Shown: piece after piece, positions 36,835 through 45,391 of the stretch
Layout of the letters: each line of letters begins with the position of its first letter
How positions within the stretch are numbered: position 1 is the first letter of the stretch
Source of the DNA: JAGVSR01 sp033765145
GTDB lineage: Bacteria > Pseudomonadota > Alphaproteobacteria > Rhizobiales > Hyphomicrobiaceae
Assembly (NCBI GenBank): GCA_033765145.1
Contig: JANRIH010000047.1
Coordinates: 1 to 64,000 of the forward strand
Direction: 5' to 3'
Length of the DNA: 64,000 nt
Translations under genes and position numbers: made by a program
Notes under the pieces: generated by a model
Database searches by the model: none
The model's input: the letters and a program-made list of their open reading frames with translations, nothing else
What the model was told of the DNA's origin: nothing

Positions 36835-38682
36835 ATGACCGTTTCGACCCGCTTCCTCGCGACTGCCGAAGCCGCTCTCCAATCGACCGCGGACACGAGC
36901 CTCGGGCCGATGCCGGAATGGGACCTTACGGATCTTTACGCGGCACCGAACGCGCCCGAAGTCCAGCGGGATCTCGCGCGGGCGGCTCGAGATGCGGAAA
37001 CGTTGAAGGACCAGTGTCGCGGCCGGATGGGGGAACTGGCTAAGGACGGCGCGCGCCTTGCGCTCGCGATCGAGGCTTACGAGCAATTGTCCGATCTCAT
37101 GGGCAAGCTCGCGTCGTTCGCGGGGCTTCTTTACGCGGCCGACCAGTCCGATCCCGAGCGCGCGAAGTTTTACGGCGACGTTTCAGAGAAGCTGACGAGA
37201 ATCGGGACCGATCTCATCTTCTTCGAACTCGAACTCAATCAGGTGGACGAAGCGCAGCTGACCGATTCTATGCGGGTCCCAGCGCTCGCGAAATACCGGC
37301 CGTGGATCGAGGACCTCAGGAAGGAGAAGCCGTATCAGCTCGCCGAGGAGATCGAACGTCTCTTCACCGAGAAGGGTCAGACATCACGCGGCGCCTTCAC
37401 GCGGCTCTTCACCGAAACGATGACGGGGCTTCGTTTTCCTGTCGCAGGCGAGGCTGAGCCGCTCACGCTCGAGCCGACGCTCAACCTCCTGTCTCATGCC
37501 AACGGCGAACGGCGGAAAGCGGGCGCGGATGCGCTCGCAAAAGTCTTCGGCGAGAACATCCGCCTGTTCACGCTCATCACCAACACGCTCGCCAAGGACA
37601 AGGAAATCTCCGATCGCTGGCGTGGCTTCAAGGACGTCGCGGACAGCCGGCACCTGGCCAACCGCGTCGAAGCGCCGGTCGTCGACGCTCTCGTTTCGTC
37701 GGTCCGTGACGCCTATCCCAAGCTTTCGCATCGCTACTACGCCTTGAAGGCGCGCTGGCTCGGCATGGAGACACTCGCGCACTGGGACCGCAATGCGCCG
37801 CTCCCCGACAAGCCCGAGCGCGTCTATTCCTGGGACGAGGCCCGCGAGACGGTGCTGACGGCCTACGGCGCGTTCGCACCCGAAATGGCAGCGACGGCGA
37901 AAGAGTTCTTCGACAAGCGCTGGATCGACGCGCCGGTCCGCAAGGGCAAGGCGCAAGGCGCTTTCTCGGCGTCGACGGTGCCGAGCGTACACCCATATGT
38001 GCTCATGAACTACCAGGGCAAGGCGCGGGACGTGATGACGCTCGCGCACGAACTCGGCCACGGCGTGCATCAGATGCTCGCGCGCGGCCAGGGCGCGCTT
38101 CTCGCGCCGACGCCCTTGACGCTTGCCGAAACTGCTTCGGTCTTCGGCGAAATGCTGACGTTCCGGCGGATGCTCGACGCGACGACCGAGGCGCGGGAAC
38201 GCAAGGCGATGATCGCGGGCAAGGTGGAGGACATGCTCAACACCGTCGTCCGGCAGATCGCGTTCTATACCTTCGAGCGGCGCATTCACGAGGCGCGGCG
38301 GACGGGCGAACTCACTTCTGATGAGATCAACCGGCACTGGCTCGACATTCAGACCGAGAGCCTCGGCCCGGCGATCTCGTTCAAGCCGGGCTACGAGGTG
38401 TTCTGGACCTACATCCCGCACTTCATCAATTCGCCGTTCTACGTCTACGCCTACGCGTTCGGCGATTGCCTCGTGAACTCGCTCTACGGTCTCTATCGCG
38501 AGGCGCATCCAGGGTTCGTGGGCAAGTATTTCGACATGCTGAAGGCCGGGGGCTCGAAGCATCATTCGGAATTGCTGGCGCCTTTCGGTCTCGATGCCCG
38601 CGACCCCGCGTTCTGGTCGAAAGGCCTGTCGGTCATTTCGGGAATGATCGACGAGTTGGAGGCCATGGAACGCGCTGCATGA
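36835..38682 (+). CDS. pepF: M3-family oligoendopeptidase
   Basis: This 615-residue cytosolic peptidase has the zinc motif TLAHELGHGVHQ (HExxH) and, further on, LAETASVFGEML where the third zinc ligand Glu lies. The helical N-terminal lobe begins EWDLTDLYAAP, a hallmark of oligoendopeptidase F of alphaproteobacteria. Conserved HPYVLMNYQGK and FWTYIPHFINSPFYVYAY support the assignment. It likely degrades oligopeptides of about 6 to 18 residues. The ATG at 36835 is preceded by a GAGGCCCC element. Confidence 0.95.
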   Translation: MTVSTRFLATAEAALQSTADTSLGPMPEWDLTDLYAAPNAPEVQRDLARAARDAETLKDQCRGRMGELAKDGARLALAIEAYEQLSDLMGKLASFAGLLYAADQSDPERAKFYGDVSEKLTRIGTDLIFFELELNQVDEAQLTDSMRVPALAKYRPWIEDLRKEKPYQLAEEIERLFTEKGQTSRGAFTRLFTETMTGLRFPVAGEAEPLTLEPTLNLLSHANGERRKAGADALAKVFGENIRLFTLITNTLAKDKEISDRWRGFKDVADSRHLANRVEAPVVDALVSSVRDAYPKLSHRYYALKARWLGMETLAHWDRNAPLPDKPERVYSWDEARETVLTAYGAFAPEMAATAKEFFDKRWIDAPVRKGKAQGAFSASTVPSVHPYVLMNYQGKARDVMTLAHELGHGVHQMLARGQGALLAPTPLTLAETASVFGEMLTFRRMLDATTEARERKAMIAGKVEDMLNTVVRQIAFYTFERRIHEARRTGELTSDEINRHWLDIQTESLGPAISFKPGYEVFWTYIPHFINSPFYVYAYAFGDCLVNSLYGLYREAHPGFVGKYFDMLKAGGSKHHSELLAPFGLDARDPAFWSKGLSVISGMIDELEAMERAA

Positions 38683-39451
38683 ACGTCTGGACGACGGGGA
38701 TTTCTACAGACTGGGCGCGGACGTCCCCCGGTGGCGGCAAGGCCGTGTCGAGCCGTGTCGCGGACTGATGGGTGGTCAAGCTCCGAAGGCCTTTCCGACG
38801 TCATGCGGTCCGCGGCGCGTTGTAGTCACAATCGCGTGATCGGCATGATCATCGAGCGCGTGGTCGGTCGCGGGTGATTGTTGCACTGCGAACGCAGAAA
38901 CGCCCGCCGATCGACCATTGCTGGCTGTATCGCACGGGCGTTCTATGGAGTGGCTGTATCGTTCCTGACGATCGACCACGGTTACAAAACTTACAACGAT
39001 TCGGACGTTGATTTAGTTTAGCCCGCGACACTTTAACGGCGGGTTACTGATTTTGTTCGGTTTTTCGGACCTCCCCCGCGCGCCATCGCGCTGAAGGCCG
39101 GCGCGATTGGTCCAGACCATGTCTCGTTCCGATGATGGCCGAACCCCACCCAGCTGCTCCTTGGCGGCTAGTGATGCACCGCGCGACACGGGTCGTGTCA
39201 GACACTGATGTCGGACACAGGTGACGGGCCCAGGTCTCGGGCCCTGGGTTCAGTGCTAGAATAAAGTGGGGTGCGCCTGGTTTGCGGCGGTGCGGGATCG
39301 ACTTTGGCCGGATGGCCGGGAAAAAATCCCGATAGAACGTGTAAGCCCCTACAAACTCATGCCAAAATTTCGGTTGATCAGGGTTTCTCGAAGCTCATAC
39401 TCTCGTCGGCACTTGGGGATTGCGCCGTCTCTCACCGTGAGGAGACCCAGA
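38683..39451. other. Long non-coding stretch with interlocked repeats
   Basis: No frame in these 769 bases has a convincing start or product. The notable part is a pattern of two words: GATCGACCA at 38909 and 38970, and TGGCTGTATCG at 38922 and 38951, in nested order. An arm AACGCCCG (38899-38906) pairs with CGGGCGTT (38935-38942). TTAA-N7-TTAC at 39033-39047 is one base from a CtrA box. The stretch may carry a small RNA, but no promoter/terminator pair was identified. Confidence 0.45.
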
Positions 39452-39781
39452 ATGAAAGTGATGATCGCAGCAGCCGTTGCGCTGGTTGGCGGAGCGCTCG
39501 CGCTCTCCATGCCCGCCGCTTCGGCACCCTTGTCCAGCGCCGCGGGCGCGGCCCAGCCCGAAGCCGCCAAGAACGGCGTCGTCGAGCAGGTTCGCCACAA
39601 GCGCTGGCGGAGGCACTGGCGGCACCGGCACTATGGCCACCACAGGCGCTGGCGGCCCTACCGGTACTATGGCTACGGGTATCCGTATGGGTACTATCGT
39701 CCGTACTACTACGGCAGCTATGGGTACTATCCTTACCGCCATTACCGCCGCGGCGGCGTCTCGCTCCACCTGCACTTCTAA
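39452..39781 (+). CDS. Small exported Tyr/His/Arg-rich protein
   Basis: The 109-residue product begins with a signal peptide (VMIAAAVALVGGALALSMPAASA). The mature part is unusually rich in Arg, His, Tyr and Gly: RHKRWRRHWRHRHYGHHRR, then YGYGYPYGYY repeats, ending in LHLHF. Such small exported proteins are frequent in Hyphomicrobiales and may be envelope or metal-binding proteins, but none has a proven role. GTGAGGAGA precedes the ATG. A strong palindromic terminator follows. Confidence 0.75.
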   Translation: MKVMIAAAVALVGGALALSMPAASAPLSSAAGAAQPEAAKNGVVEQVRHKRWRRHWRHRHYGHHRRWRPYRYYGYGYPYGYYRPYYYGSYGYYPYRHYRRGGVSLHLHF

Positions 39782-39807
39782 GGTTCGGAGCATCTGTCGC
39801 AAATGAG

Positions 39808-39836
39808 ATCGGGACCGGACACTGTCCGGTCCCGAT
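39808..39836. terminator. Bidirectional palindromic terminator
   Basis: ATCGGGACCGGACA and TGTCCGGTCCCGAT are perfectly complementary 14-base arms with one base between. It sits between the two convergent genes (the Tyr/His-rich protein and the SRPBCC protein). Confidence 0.75.
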
Positions 39837-39883
39837 TGCATTTGGCGAATGCGTGGCAGCCCGATCTTCGGGCCGTCAGATCG

Positions 39884-40402
39884 TCATTTCTCAGCGCCGT
39901 ACTTGGACTTGATGCTGTCCATACCGTCCTTGAAGATGCCGTCGATCGTCTTCCGCGCTTCCTTATCCTCAGCGCCTTTGGCGTCATATGTCGCCGACCA
40001 CACGACGTTCATTTCGTCGAGATCGTCGTCGTCCGGGGTGACAGAGAACTGCGCGTTGTAGTTCGTGACCGGCAGAGGGCTTTCGATGATCTCATATTTG
40101 TAGGTCGCAGTGCCGCGTTCGAGGAGGCGCTCCTTGATCACGCCGCCGCTCTTCAAGGTCAGCGTGCGGAATTCGGCATCGCCTTCTTTCGTCGCCTCGC
40201 ACTTTTCGACGGCAGGATGCCATTCGGAGATCGCGCACCAACCGCCGATCTTTTCCCAAAGGGCGGCACGTTCCGCCTCGACCTTCTCTGCCGGCACGTC
40301 GATCTCAAGCTTCTTGGCCGAGACCAGCGACGCGGCTTCGACCGGGTTGGCGGCCGTGAGGGCCAGCACCGAAATCGCCGCCGCAGTTGCAACTTTGACC
40401 AT
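39884..40402 (-). CDS. Exported SRPBCC-family protein
   Basis: A signal peptide (VATAAAISVLALTAANPVEA) precedes a 150-residue domain whose pattern fits the START/polyketide-cyclase (SRPBCC) fold: KLEIDVPAEKVEAERAALWE at the first strand-helix, VIKERLLERGTATYKYEII, and a C-terminal helix DGIFKDGMDSIKSKYG. The ligand is unknown. It diverges from the GNAT gene, and a 7-1-7 dyad lies between the two starts. Confidence 0.75.
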   Translation of the reverse strand: MVKVATAAAISVLALTAANPVEAASLVSAKKLEIDVPAEKVEAERAALWEKIGGWCAISEWHPAVEKCEATKEGDAEFRTLTLKSGGVIKERLLERGTATYKYEIIESPLPVTNYNAQFSVTPDDDDLDEMNVVWSATYDAKGAEDKEARKTIDGIFKDGMDSIKSKYGAEK

Positions 40403-40455
40403 CTTGTTTCACTCCCTGACCGCTCATGTTGGAAGGGCGGCTAATGGACTAAACT

Positions 40456-40470
40456 TGTAACACTATAACA
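40456..40470. promoter_or_regulatory. 7-1-7 dyad TGTAACACTATAACA, twin of the site at 27956
   Basis: It shares 13 of 15 bases with the dyad upstream of arsR and sits between divergent SRPBCC and GNAT genes, 54 and 70 bases from their starts. It resembles Zur-type boxes. The binding protein is not identified. Confidence 0.45.
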
Positions 40471-40539
40471 GTGCGTCCGGCAAACTCACGTTCGCGTGGC
40501 TTATGTTGTTTCGCTGGCCCCTTGGAGGCTCGTTCGTAC

Positions 40540-41022
40540 GTGGCAGACCCGACATCAGAACCATTTTTCAGATTGGCGACGCACGCCGACATCCCGGCAA
40601 TCGCCGGACTTCTGGGAGAGCTTTTTTCCCAGGAGGCCGAGTTCACACCCGATGCCGCAGCGCAGGCGCGCGGGCTTTCGATGCTCCTCGATCAGCCGTC
40701 GGCGGCGGGGATTTTCGTCGCCGAGGCGGATGGGCGTGTCATAGGGTCGGTGACGCTCCTCTATTCCGTCTCGACCGCGCTCGGGGCCCGCATCGCGATG
40801 CTGGAAGACATGATCATCACGCGCACGTTTCGTGGCCACGGCCTCGGCCCACGACTTCTCACGTTCGCGATCGAAGCCGCGCGCCGGGACGGTATCGCGC
40901 GCATCACACTCTTGACCGATCCCGACAATTTCGCCGCCCACCGGCTCTACGAGCGCATGGGGTTCCACCGCTCGGCCATGGTCGTCTATCGAAAGATGAT
41001 GCCTCGGTCGCTCACGGTCTGA
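40540..41022 (+). CDS. GNAT-family N-acetyltransferase
   Basis: A standard GNAT fold of 160 residues: FRLATHADIPAIAGLLGELF, AGIFVAEADGRVIGSVTLLYS, IAMLEDMIITRTFRGHGLGPRLL (acetyl-CoA pyrophosphate loop) and LYERMGFHRSAMVVYRKMM. Substrate unknown. The GTG at 40540 has GGAGG upstream; a longer frame starting at 40471 lacks support. It precedes thiG by 82 bases and may be only loosely linked to it. Confidence 0.85.
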   Translation: MADPTSEPFFRLATHADIPAIAGLLGELFSQEAEFTPDAAAQARGLSMLLDQPSAAGIFVAEADGRVIGSVTLLYSVSTALGARIAMLEDMIITRTFRGHGLGPRLLTFAIEAARRDGIARITLLTDPDNFAAHRLYERMGFHRSAMVVYRKMMPRSLTV

Positions 41023-41104
41023 ACGGCCGGTAACATCGGCCGTCCATGGCGATGGGCAGCCGGGAACCATAGGCATCGGCAGCAAACGGACCTACATTAG
41101 TTCC

Positions 41105-41923
41105 ATGAACGCCATCCACACCGGCCATCCGCTTGCGGCAGCGACCGCCCTCTCTCTCTACGGAGAGACAGTGGCTTCCCGCATGCTCATCGGGACCGCG
41201 CTTTACCCTTCACCGCAGATCATGGCCGAGGCGGTCAAGGCGTCAGGAGCCGGCATCGTGACGGTCTCGCTCCGCCGGGAGCAGGCACGCGGACGGACGG
41301 GCGAGCGCTTTCTCGAACTCGTGCGCGGGCTCGGCGTGCGGGTCCTTCCCAACACGGCCGGATGCCGCACGGCCCGGGACGCCATCACGACGGCCGAGAT
41401 GGCGCGCGAACTTCTCGATACGAACTGGATCAAGCTCGAGGTGATCGCGAACGACGACACCTTGCAGCCCGATCTATTCGGATTGGTCGAGGCGGCGGGC
41501 GTGCTCGCGCGCGAGGGCTTTCAGGTTTTCCCTTACACGACCGAGGACCTCGGCGCGGCCGAACGGCTGGTCGGCGCGGGCTGCCGCGTCCTGATGCCCT
41601 GGGGCGCGCCGATCGGAACGGGACGCGGCCTCGCGAACCCCTATGCGCTTAGGACGATGCGGGCCTATTTTCCCGACACGCCTTTGATCGTCGACGCAGG
41701 CCTCGGTGCGCCATCCCATGCCGCGGCGGCGATGGAGATGGGCTACGACGCCTGCCTTCTCAACACGGCTGTCGCGAAAGCCAGTGACCCCGTTCGCATG
41801 GCGGCCGCATTCGCTCGCGCGATCGAGGCCGGACGGGATGCCTACGAGGCGGGGCTCATGGCGCCGCGCGACATGGCCGCGCCCTCGACACCGGTCGCGG
41901 GCACCGCATTTTTCGACGCCTGA
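41105..41923 (+). CDS. thiG: Thiazole synthase
   Basis: ThiG forms the thiamine thiazole phosphate from DXP, ThiS-thiocarboxylate and dehydroglycine. The TIM barrel shows the Schiff-base Lys region NWIKLEVIANDDTLQPD, VLPNTAGCRTARDA, VLMPWGAPIGTGRG and VDAGLGAPSHAAAAME. The short N-terminal extension includes LYGETVASRMLIGTALYPSP. It is the upstream partner of thiE (10-base gap). thiS, its sulfur donor, lies about 19 kb away; no thiO or thiC is adjacent. Confidence 0.95.
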   Translation: MNAIHTGHPLAAATALSLYGETVASRMLIGTALYPSPQIMAEAVKASGAGIVTVSLRREQARGRTGERFLELVRGLGVRVLPNTAGCRTARDAITTAEMARELLDTNWIKLEVIANDDTLQPDLFGLVEAAGVLAREGFQVFPYTTEDLGAAERLVGAGCRVLMPWGAPIGTGRGLANPYALRTMRAYFPDTPLIVDAGLGAPSHAAAAMEMGYDACLLNTAVAKASDPVRMAAAFARAIEAGRDAYEAGLMAPRDMAAPSTPVAGTAFFDA

Positions 41924-41933
41924 CCGGCACGCC

Positions 41934-42584
41934 ATGCGGACCGATGCGCCGAACTGGCTGTCCCGCTTCTATCCGATCGTTCCGGACAGCGCTTGGCTCG
42001 CGCGGGTCTTGCCGCTCGGGGTGGAGACCGTTCAGCTTCGCATCAAGGACATGCCGGCCGATCTGCGCCGGCGCGATATCGTAACGGGCGTCGAGATTGC
42101 GCGGAGGCACCGCGCACAATTGATCGTCAACGACTATTGGCAGGATGCGATGGATGCCGGGGCCGACTTCGTGCACCTCGGACAAGAAGACTTGGCCGGC
42201 GCGGACGTCAAATCATTGAAGCGGCGCGCAATCCGGCTCGGGATTTCGACGCACAGTCCCGAAGAACTTGAGATCGCGCTCCGGGAAGAGCCCGACTATG
42301 TCGCCCTCGGACCGATCTACGAGACTCGGCTCAAGGCAATGCCATGGACGCCGCAAGGGCTTTCGCGCATTGCTGACTGGAAGCGTCGTATTGGTGGTCT
42401 GCCGCTCGTCGCCATCGGCGGGATCACGCCCGACCGGGCACCCGAAGTCCTTGCGGCTGGCGCGCAATCGGTGGCGGTCATCACGGATTTCATGTCCGCC
42501 GCAAGCCCCGAGGACCGGATTGCGACGTGGGTGCAGTGGGCAAACATTTCCGAGGATGTCGCCTCGAAGCCGGGGTTAGGTTAG
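41934..42584 (+). CDS. thiE: Thiamine phosphate synthase
   Basis: ThiE couples the pyrimidine and thiazole phosphates to thiamine phosphate. The sequence contains LRIKDMPADLRRRDI, LIVNDYWQDAMDAGADFVHLGQ, IRLGISTHSPEEL, VALGPIYETRLKAM and VAIGGITPDRAPEVLAAGA, all typical of the family. At 216 residues it has the usual length. It follows thiG after ten bases in an operon. Confidence 0.95.
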   Translation: MRTDAPNWLSRFYPIVPDSAWLARVLPLGVETVQLRIKDMPADLRRRDIVTGVEIARRHRAQLIVNDYWQDAMDAGADFVHLGQEDLAGADVKSLKRRAIRLGISTHSPEELEIALREEPDYVALGPIYETRLKAMPWTPQGLSRIADWKRRIGGLPLVAIGGITPDRAPEVLAAGAQSVAVITDFMSAASPEDRIATWVQWANISEDVASKPGLG

Positions 42585-42616
42585 ATTTCACGCGCATCAT
42601 TCAACGGAGGAATTTC

Positions 42617-43186
42617 ATGACCCGCGAAACGCCTGAAAAGACTGCCGTGGCTTCGACCGACACGACGCGGCGCAGCGTGCTGGGGCTCGTCGCGGGCGTG
42701 GCCGCATTTGGCGGGGCGACGGTCGCGCGGGCGGCGGACGGCGTGGATCACAGCCAGATGGATCATGGAAACATGGACCATGGCCAGATGGACCACAGTA
42801 AGATGGACCACGCCACCTGGGGCAAGAACGGACCCGGGCACAGCATGGAGCCGAAAAACGCGAAACTTGTCGACGCGGCATTCGACTGCCAGAAGGCAGG
42901 CCAGGCGTGCATTGAGCATTGCATCGATCTCATGGCCTCGGGCGATGCGTCGTTGAAGGACTGCATGCGTTCGGTCGAGGTCATGCTTCCGACGATCGCG
43001 GCGCTCGCCAAACATGCCGCCTTCGACAGCAAGCGCCTCAAAGCGGTCGCTACGCTCTGCCGCGACATCTGCCAGGACTGCGAAGGCGAATGTAAAAAGC
43101 ACGAAGAGAAGCACGCGCTCTGCAAGGCCTGCCGCGAATCGTGCACCGCCTGCATCAAGGAGTGCAACGCGGTTATCGGTGGCTGA
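42617..43186 (+). CDS. Copper-storage protein of the Csp family with Met/His/Asp repeats
   Basis: The N-terminus has a TAT-type signal (TTRRSVLGLVAGVAAFGGAT). After it comes a run of repeats of the form MDHxxMDH, a typical copper-binding segment. The rest is a cysteine-rich helical domain: FDCQKAGQACIEHCIDLM, LKDCMRSVEVM, CRDICQDCEGECKKH and CKACRESCTACIKECNAVIGG. The 13 or so cysteines in CxxxC spacing on helices match the Csp four-helix bundle that stores Cu(I). It should act in the periplasm or export pathway. GGAGG precedes the ATG. Confidence 0.88.
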   Translation: MTRETPEKTAVASTDTTRRSVLGLVAGVAAFGGATVARAADGVDHSQMDHGNMDHGQMDHSKMDHATWGKNGPGHSMEPKNAKLVDAAFDCQKAGQACIEHCIDLMASGDASLKDCMRSVEVMLPTIAALAKHAAFDSKRLKAVATLCRDICQDCEGECKKHEEKHALCKACRESCTACIKECNAVIGG

Positions 43187-43202
43187 TCGGCGCCGAAAAT
43201 CT

Positions 43203-44504
43203 CTAGGCGTTCTGGGGAGTGCCTCTGCTCTTGGCCTCCCGCGCGATGGCTCGCCAGCCGATATCGCGACGATGGAACCCGCTGGGCCAGTCGACCAAGG
43301 CGATCGCTTTTTCAGTCAGCGCCTTGGCGTCTGCGACGCTCGCGCCCCGCGCCGTCACGTTCAGAACGCGGCCGCCATCCGCGAGCAGTCGGTCGCCATC
43401 GCGGCGCGTGCCGGCGTGAAAAACTTCGACGCCCGGCACCGCGGCGGCCTTTTCCACGCCTTTGATCAACGTTCCCTTGACGGGCGTGCCGGGATAGCCG
43501 TCCGCGGCGAGAACCACGGTCAACGCCGCGTCACGGCTCCACTGGGCCTCGCGCCCACCGAGTTTCCCTTCAGCGGTCGCCAGCATGAGATCGAGCAAGT
43601 CACTGTCGAGCCGAAGCATCAGCGCCTGCGTCTCGGGATCGCCGAAGCGCACGTTGTATTCGATAAGCCTCGGGCCCTCTTTCGTAATCATGAGGCCCGC
43701 GAACAGGACGCCCTTGAACGGTCGACCCGCCGTCGCCATCGCGCGGACCGTCGGAACCACGATTTCGCGCATCACGCGCTTCGTCATTTCGGGCGTCATC
43801 ACGGCAGCGGGAGAATAGGCGCCCATGCCGCCGGTGTTGGGACCCGTGTCGCCTTCACCGACGCGCTTATGATCCTGGGCGGAGGCGAGCGGCAACACAT
43901 TCGCGCCGTCGGACAATGCGAAGAAGCTCGCCTCCTCGCCTTCGAGAAACTCCTCGACGACGACTTCGGCGCCGGCCGCGCCGAAAGTGCCCGAGAAGCA
44001 CGCCTCGATCGCGGCCTCGGCCTGGGCGTATGTCTCGGCGATGGTGACGCCTTTGCCCGCGGCGAGGCCATCTGCTTTCACGACGACCGGCAGGGCATGG
44101 GCCGCGGCGTATGCTTTCGCGGCGGCGGCGTCCTTGAAGCGGCGATAGGCGGCGGTTGGGATCGCGTGCTGCTGGCAGAGATCCTTCGTGAAGCCCTTCG
44201 ATCCCTCGAGGATCGCCGCGCGGCTCGACGGACCAAAGTGCTTGATCCGTGCGTCAGCCAGGGCGTCCGTCAGGCCACCGACGAGCGGCGCCTCGGGCCC
44301 GACGACGACGAGTTCGATGTCGTGCTCGCGGCAGAAGGCCACGACGGCGGCATGATCCGACACGTCGAGCGCCACGCACTCCGCGACCTCCGCGATGCCG
44401 GGATTGCCGGGGGCGCAATAAAGCTTCGCGAGACGCGGGCTTCTCTTCAGTTTCCAGGCGAGAGCGTGCTCGCGACCGCCCGACCCGATCAGCAGGATGT
44501 TCAT
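43203..44504 (-). CDS. purD: Phosphoribosylamine--glycine ligase
   Basis: PurD joins glycine to phosphoribosylamine with ATP, the second step of purine synthesis. Features: ILLIGSGGREHALAWKL at the start, VVVKADGLAAGKGV (ATP grasp loop), DTGPNTGGMGAYSPA, LIEYNVRFGDPETQ and HAGTRRDGDRLLADGGRVL. Length 433 is standard. It converges on the Csp gene (17-base gap). In many Hyphomicrobiales purD lies divergent to xseA; here about 6.9 kb of other genes lie between them. Confidence 0.96.
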   Translation of the reverse strand: MNILLIGSGGREHALAWKLKRSPRLAKLYCAPGNPGIAEVAECVALDVSDHAAVVAFCREHDIELVVVGPEAPLVGGLTDALADARIKHFGPSSRAAILEGSKGFTKDLCQQHAIPTAAYRRFKDAAAAKAYAAAHALPVVVKADGLAAGKGVTIAETYAQAEAAIEACFSGTFGAAGAEVVVEEFLEGEEASFFALSDGANVLPLASAQDHKRVGEGDTGPNTGGMGAYSPAAVMTPEMTKRVMREIVVPTVRAMATAGRPFKGVLFAGLMITKEGPRLIEYNVRFGDPETQALMLRLDSDLLDLMLATAEGKLGGREAQWSRDAALTVVLAADGYPGTPVKGTLIKGVEKAAAVPGVEVFHAGTRRDGDRLLADGGRVLNVTARGASVADAKALTEKAIALVDWPSGFHRRDIGWRAIAREAKSRGTPQNA

Positions 44505-45054
44505 GTCGAGATGAAGTGCCCCCCGGTGCGCGGAAGGTCAAGGCCCGTCGACGAAAAACTCTTCACGCCGCTTCGACGCGACCGGCTCGTGGCGAAATTG
44601 TGTTGAATTGAGCGATGCCGGAATCGTGAAATCGCAATTGTCTATTTATTCGCCCAACTCAATTGACACGCTTTTCGTATTTCATTATCAAACCCCCATG
44701 CCTGTCGCTCCCCGACGCGGGACGACGGCGGTTAGTTTCGGGCGAAACGCCCACAACACGAACTGGCGATGAAGCGATCCGATGAAACCGGCAACGAACA
44801 CATCATCGATGCTGACACCATTCTGCACCAGAACCTTCGGGAATGGGCAGGATGGCTCGGCATATTCCGGGTTCGGCCGGGGAGGCGCGGCGTAGCACGC
44901 GCCAACTCCTAAGCTTCGTCAGAAGCAGGCCCTCCCGGACCACCGCCGCGGAGGGCTTCGTCGTTTCAGGCTCGCTGCGGTCGCTTCAATCATGTTGTCC
45001 GCCTTCGACGGGGCAGCCGGCAAGCGCACATTGCGCATGTGACCGCGAACGTGG
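44505..45054. other. Leader region upstream of the Y RNA array
   Basis: The stretch contains a sigma-70-like promoter (listed separately), two short ATG frames and a stem GCCCTCC/GGAGGGC at 44929-44956 with a 14-base loop. The frames are 24 codons from 44698 and 37 codons from 44782; the latter ends in a Gly-rich tail GSAYSGFGRGGAA. Neither frame has a clear ribosome-binding site, so I do not call them genes. Confidence 0.4.
44663..44691 (+). promoter_or_regulatory. Sigma-70-type promoter TTGACA-N17-TATCAA
   Basis: TTGACA at 44663-44668 and TATCAA at 44686-44691 are separated by 17 bases, the optimal spacing, within an AT-rich patch. It points towards the Y RNA array and the Ro60 gene, about 360 bases upstream of the first RNA. 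It may drive a leader transcript; the true RNA start is not known. Confidence 0.55.
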
Positions 45055-45189
45055 CGTCCAGTGGTGATGAGACCGGTTACTTCGCTTGGAACGCGGGAGG
45101 TCGTGGGTTCGATTCTCACTCCGGGCCATCGCGCCCGGATAGCTCAGTGGTAGAGCGCCGTCGTACCGTCTCGACCTGTTCCCTGGGCG
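45055..45189 (+). ncRNA. Y RNA (Ro60-associated), copy 1, with permuted tRNA-like module
   Basis: Outer helix CGTCCAG/CTGGGCG (45055-45061 with 45183-45189) closes the RNA. An inner helix pairs GAGA (45069-45072) with TCTC and CGGT (45074-45077) with ACCG, leaving C45073 bulged. Inside is a tRNA-like module in permuted order: T arm (GTGGG-TTCGATT-CTCAC), acceptor stem TCCGGGC/GCCCGGA closed by CATCGC, then D arm (GCTC-AGTGGTA-GAGC). The module opens where an anticodon arm would be. This is the arrangement known for bacterial YrlA-type Y RNAs, and a Ro60 gene follows downstream. The 5' and 3' ends are structural estimates. Confidence 0.85.
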
Positions 45190-45391
45190 ACTGCTCGCGC
45201 AATCGAAATACCGCCCGATCGTGCTGCATGCTGGCTCCTCGTCTTTGATGCGAACCGTCCCGCATTCGCATCGTTCGTCGGTCGGCGTGAGATGGCAATC
45301 AAACTAGAAACTAGAGGAGAGCAATCGCGACTGTGACGAGCACAGGGATTGAAACGATTATCCGGTGAGGGCCTTCCGCGGCCCGGGCCGG

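Noticed and set aside
43014..44606. 530-codon plus-strand frame over purD
   Set aside because: purD motifs on the minus strand are unambiguous; the plus-strand product has no recognisable domain.
44782..44895. 37-codon Gly-rich peptide gene as a confirmed RiPP precursor
   Set aside because: There is no maturation enzyme nearby and no strong ribosome-binding site; it is kept only as a possible leader feature.
45099..45160. Functional tRNA genes at the Y RNA copies
   Set aside because: T arm, acceptor and D arm occur in permuted order with no CCA end and no anticodon arm of normal length, so the elements cannot be processed into normal tRNAs; the Y RNA reading explains them better.
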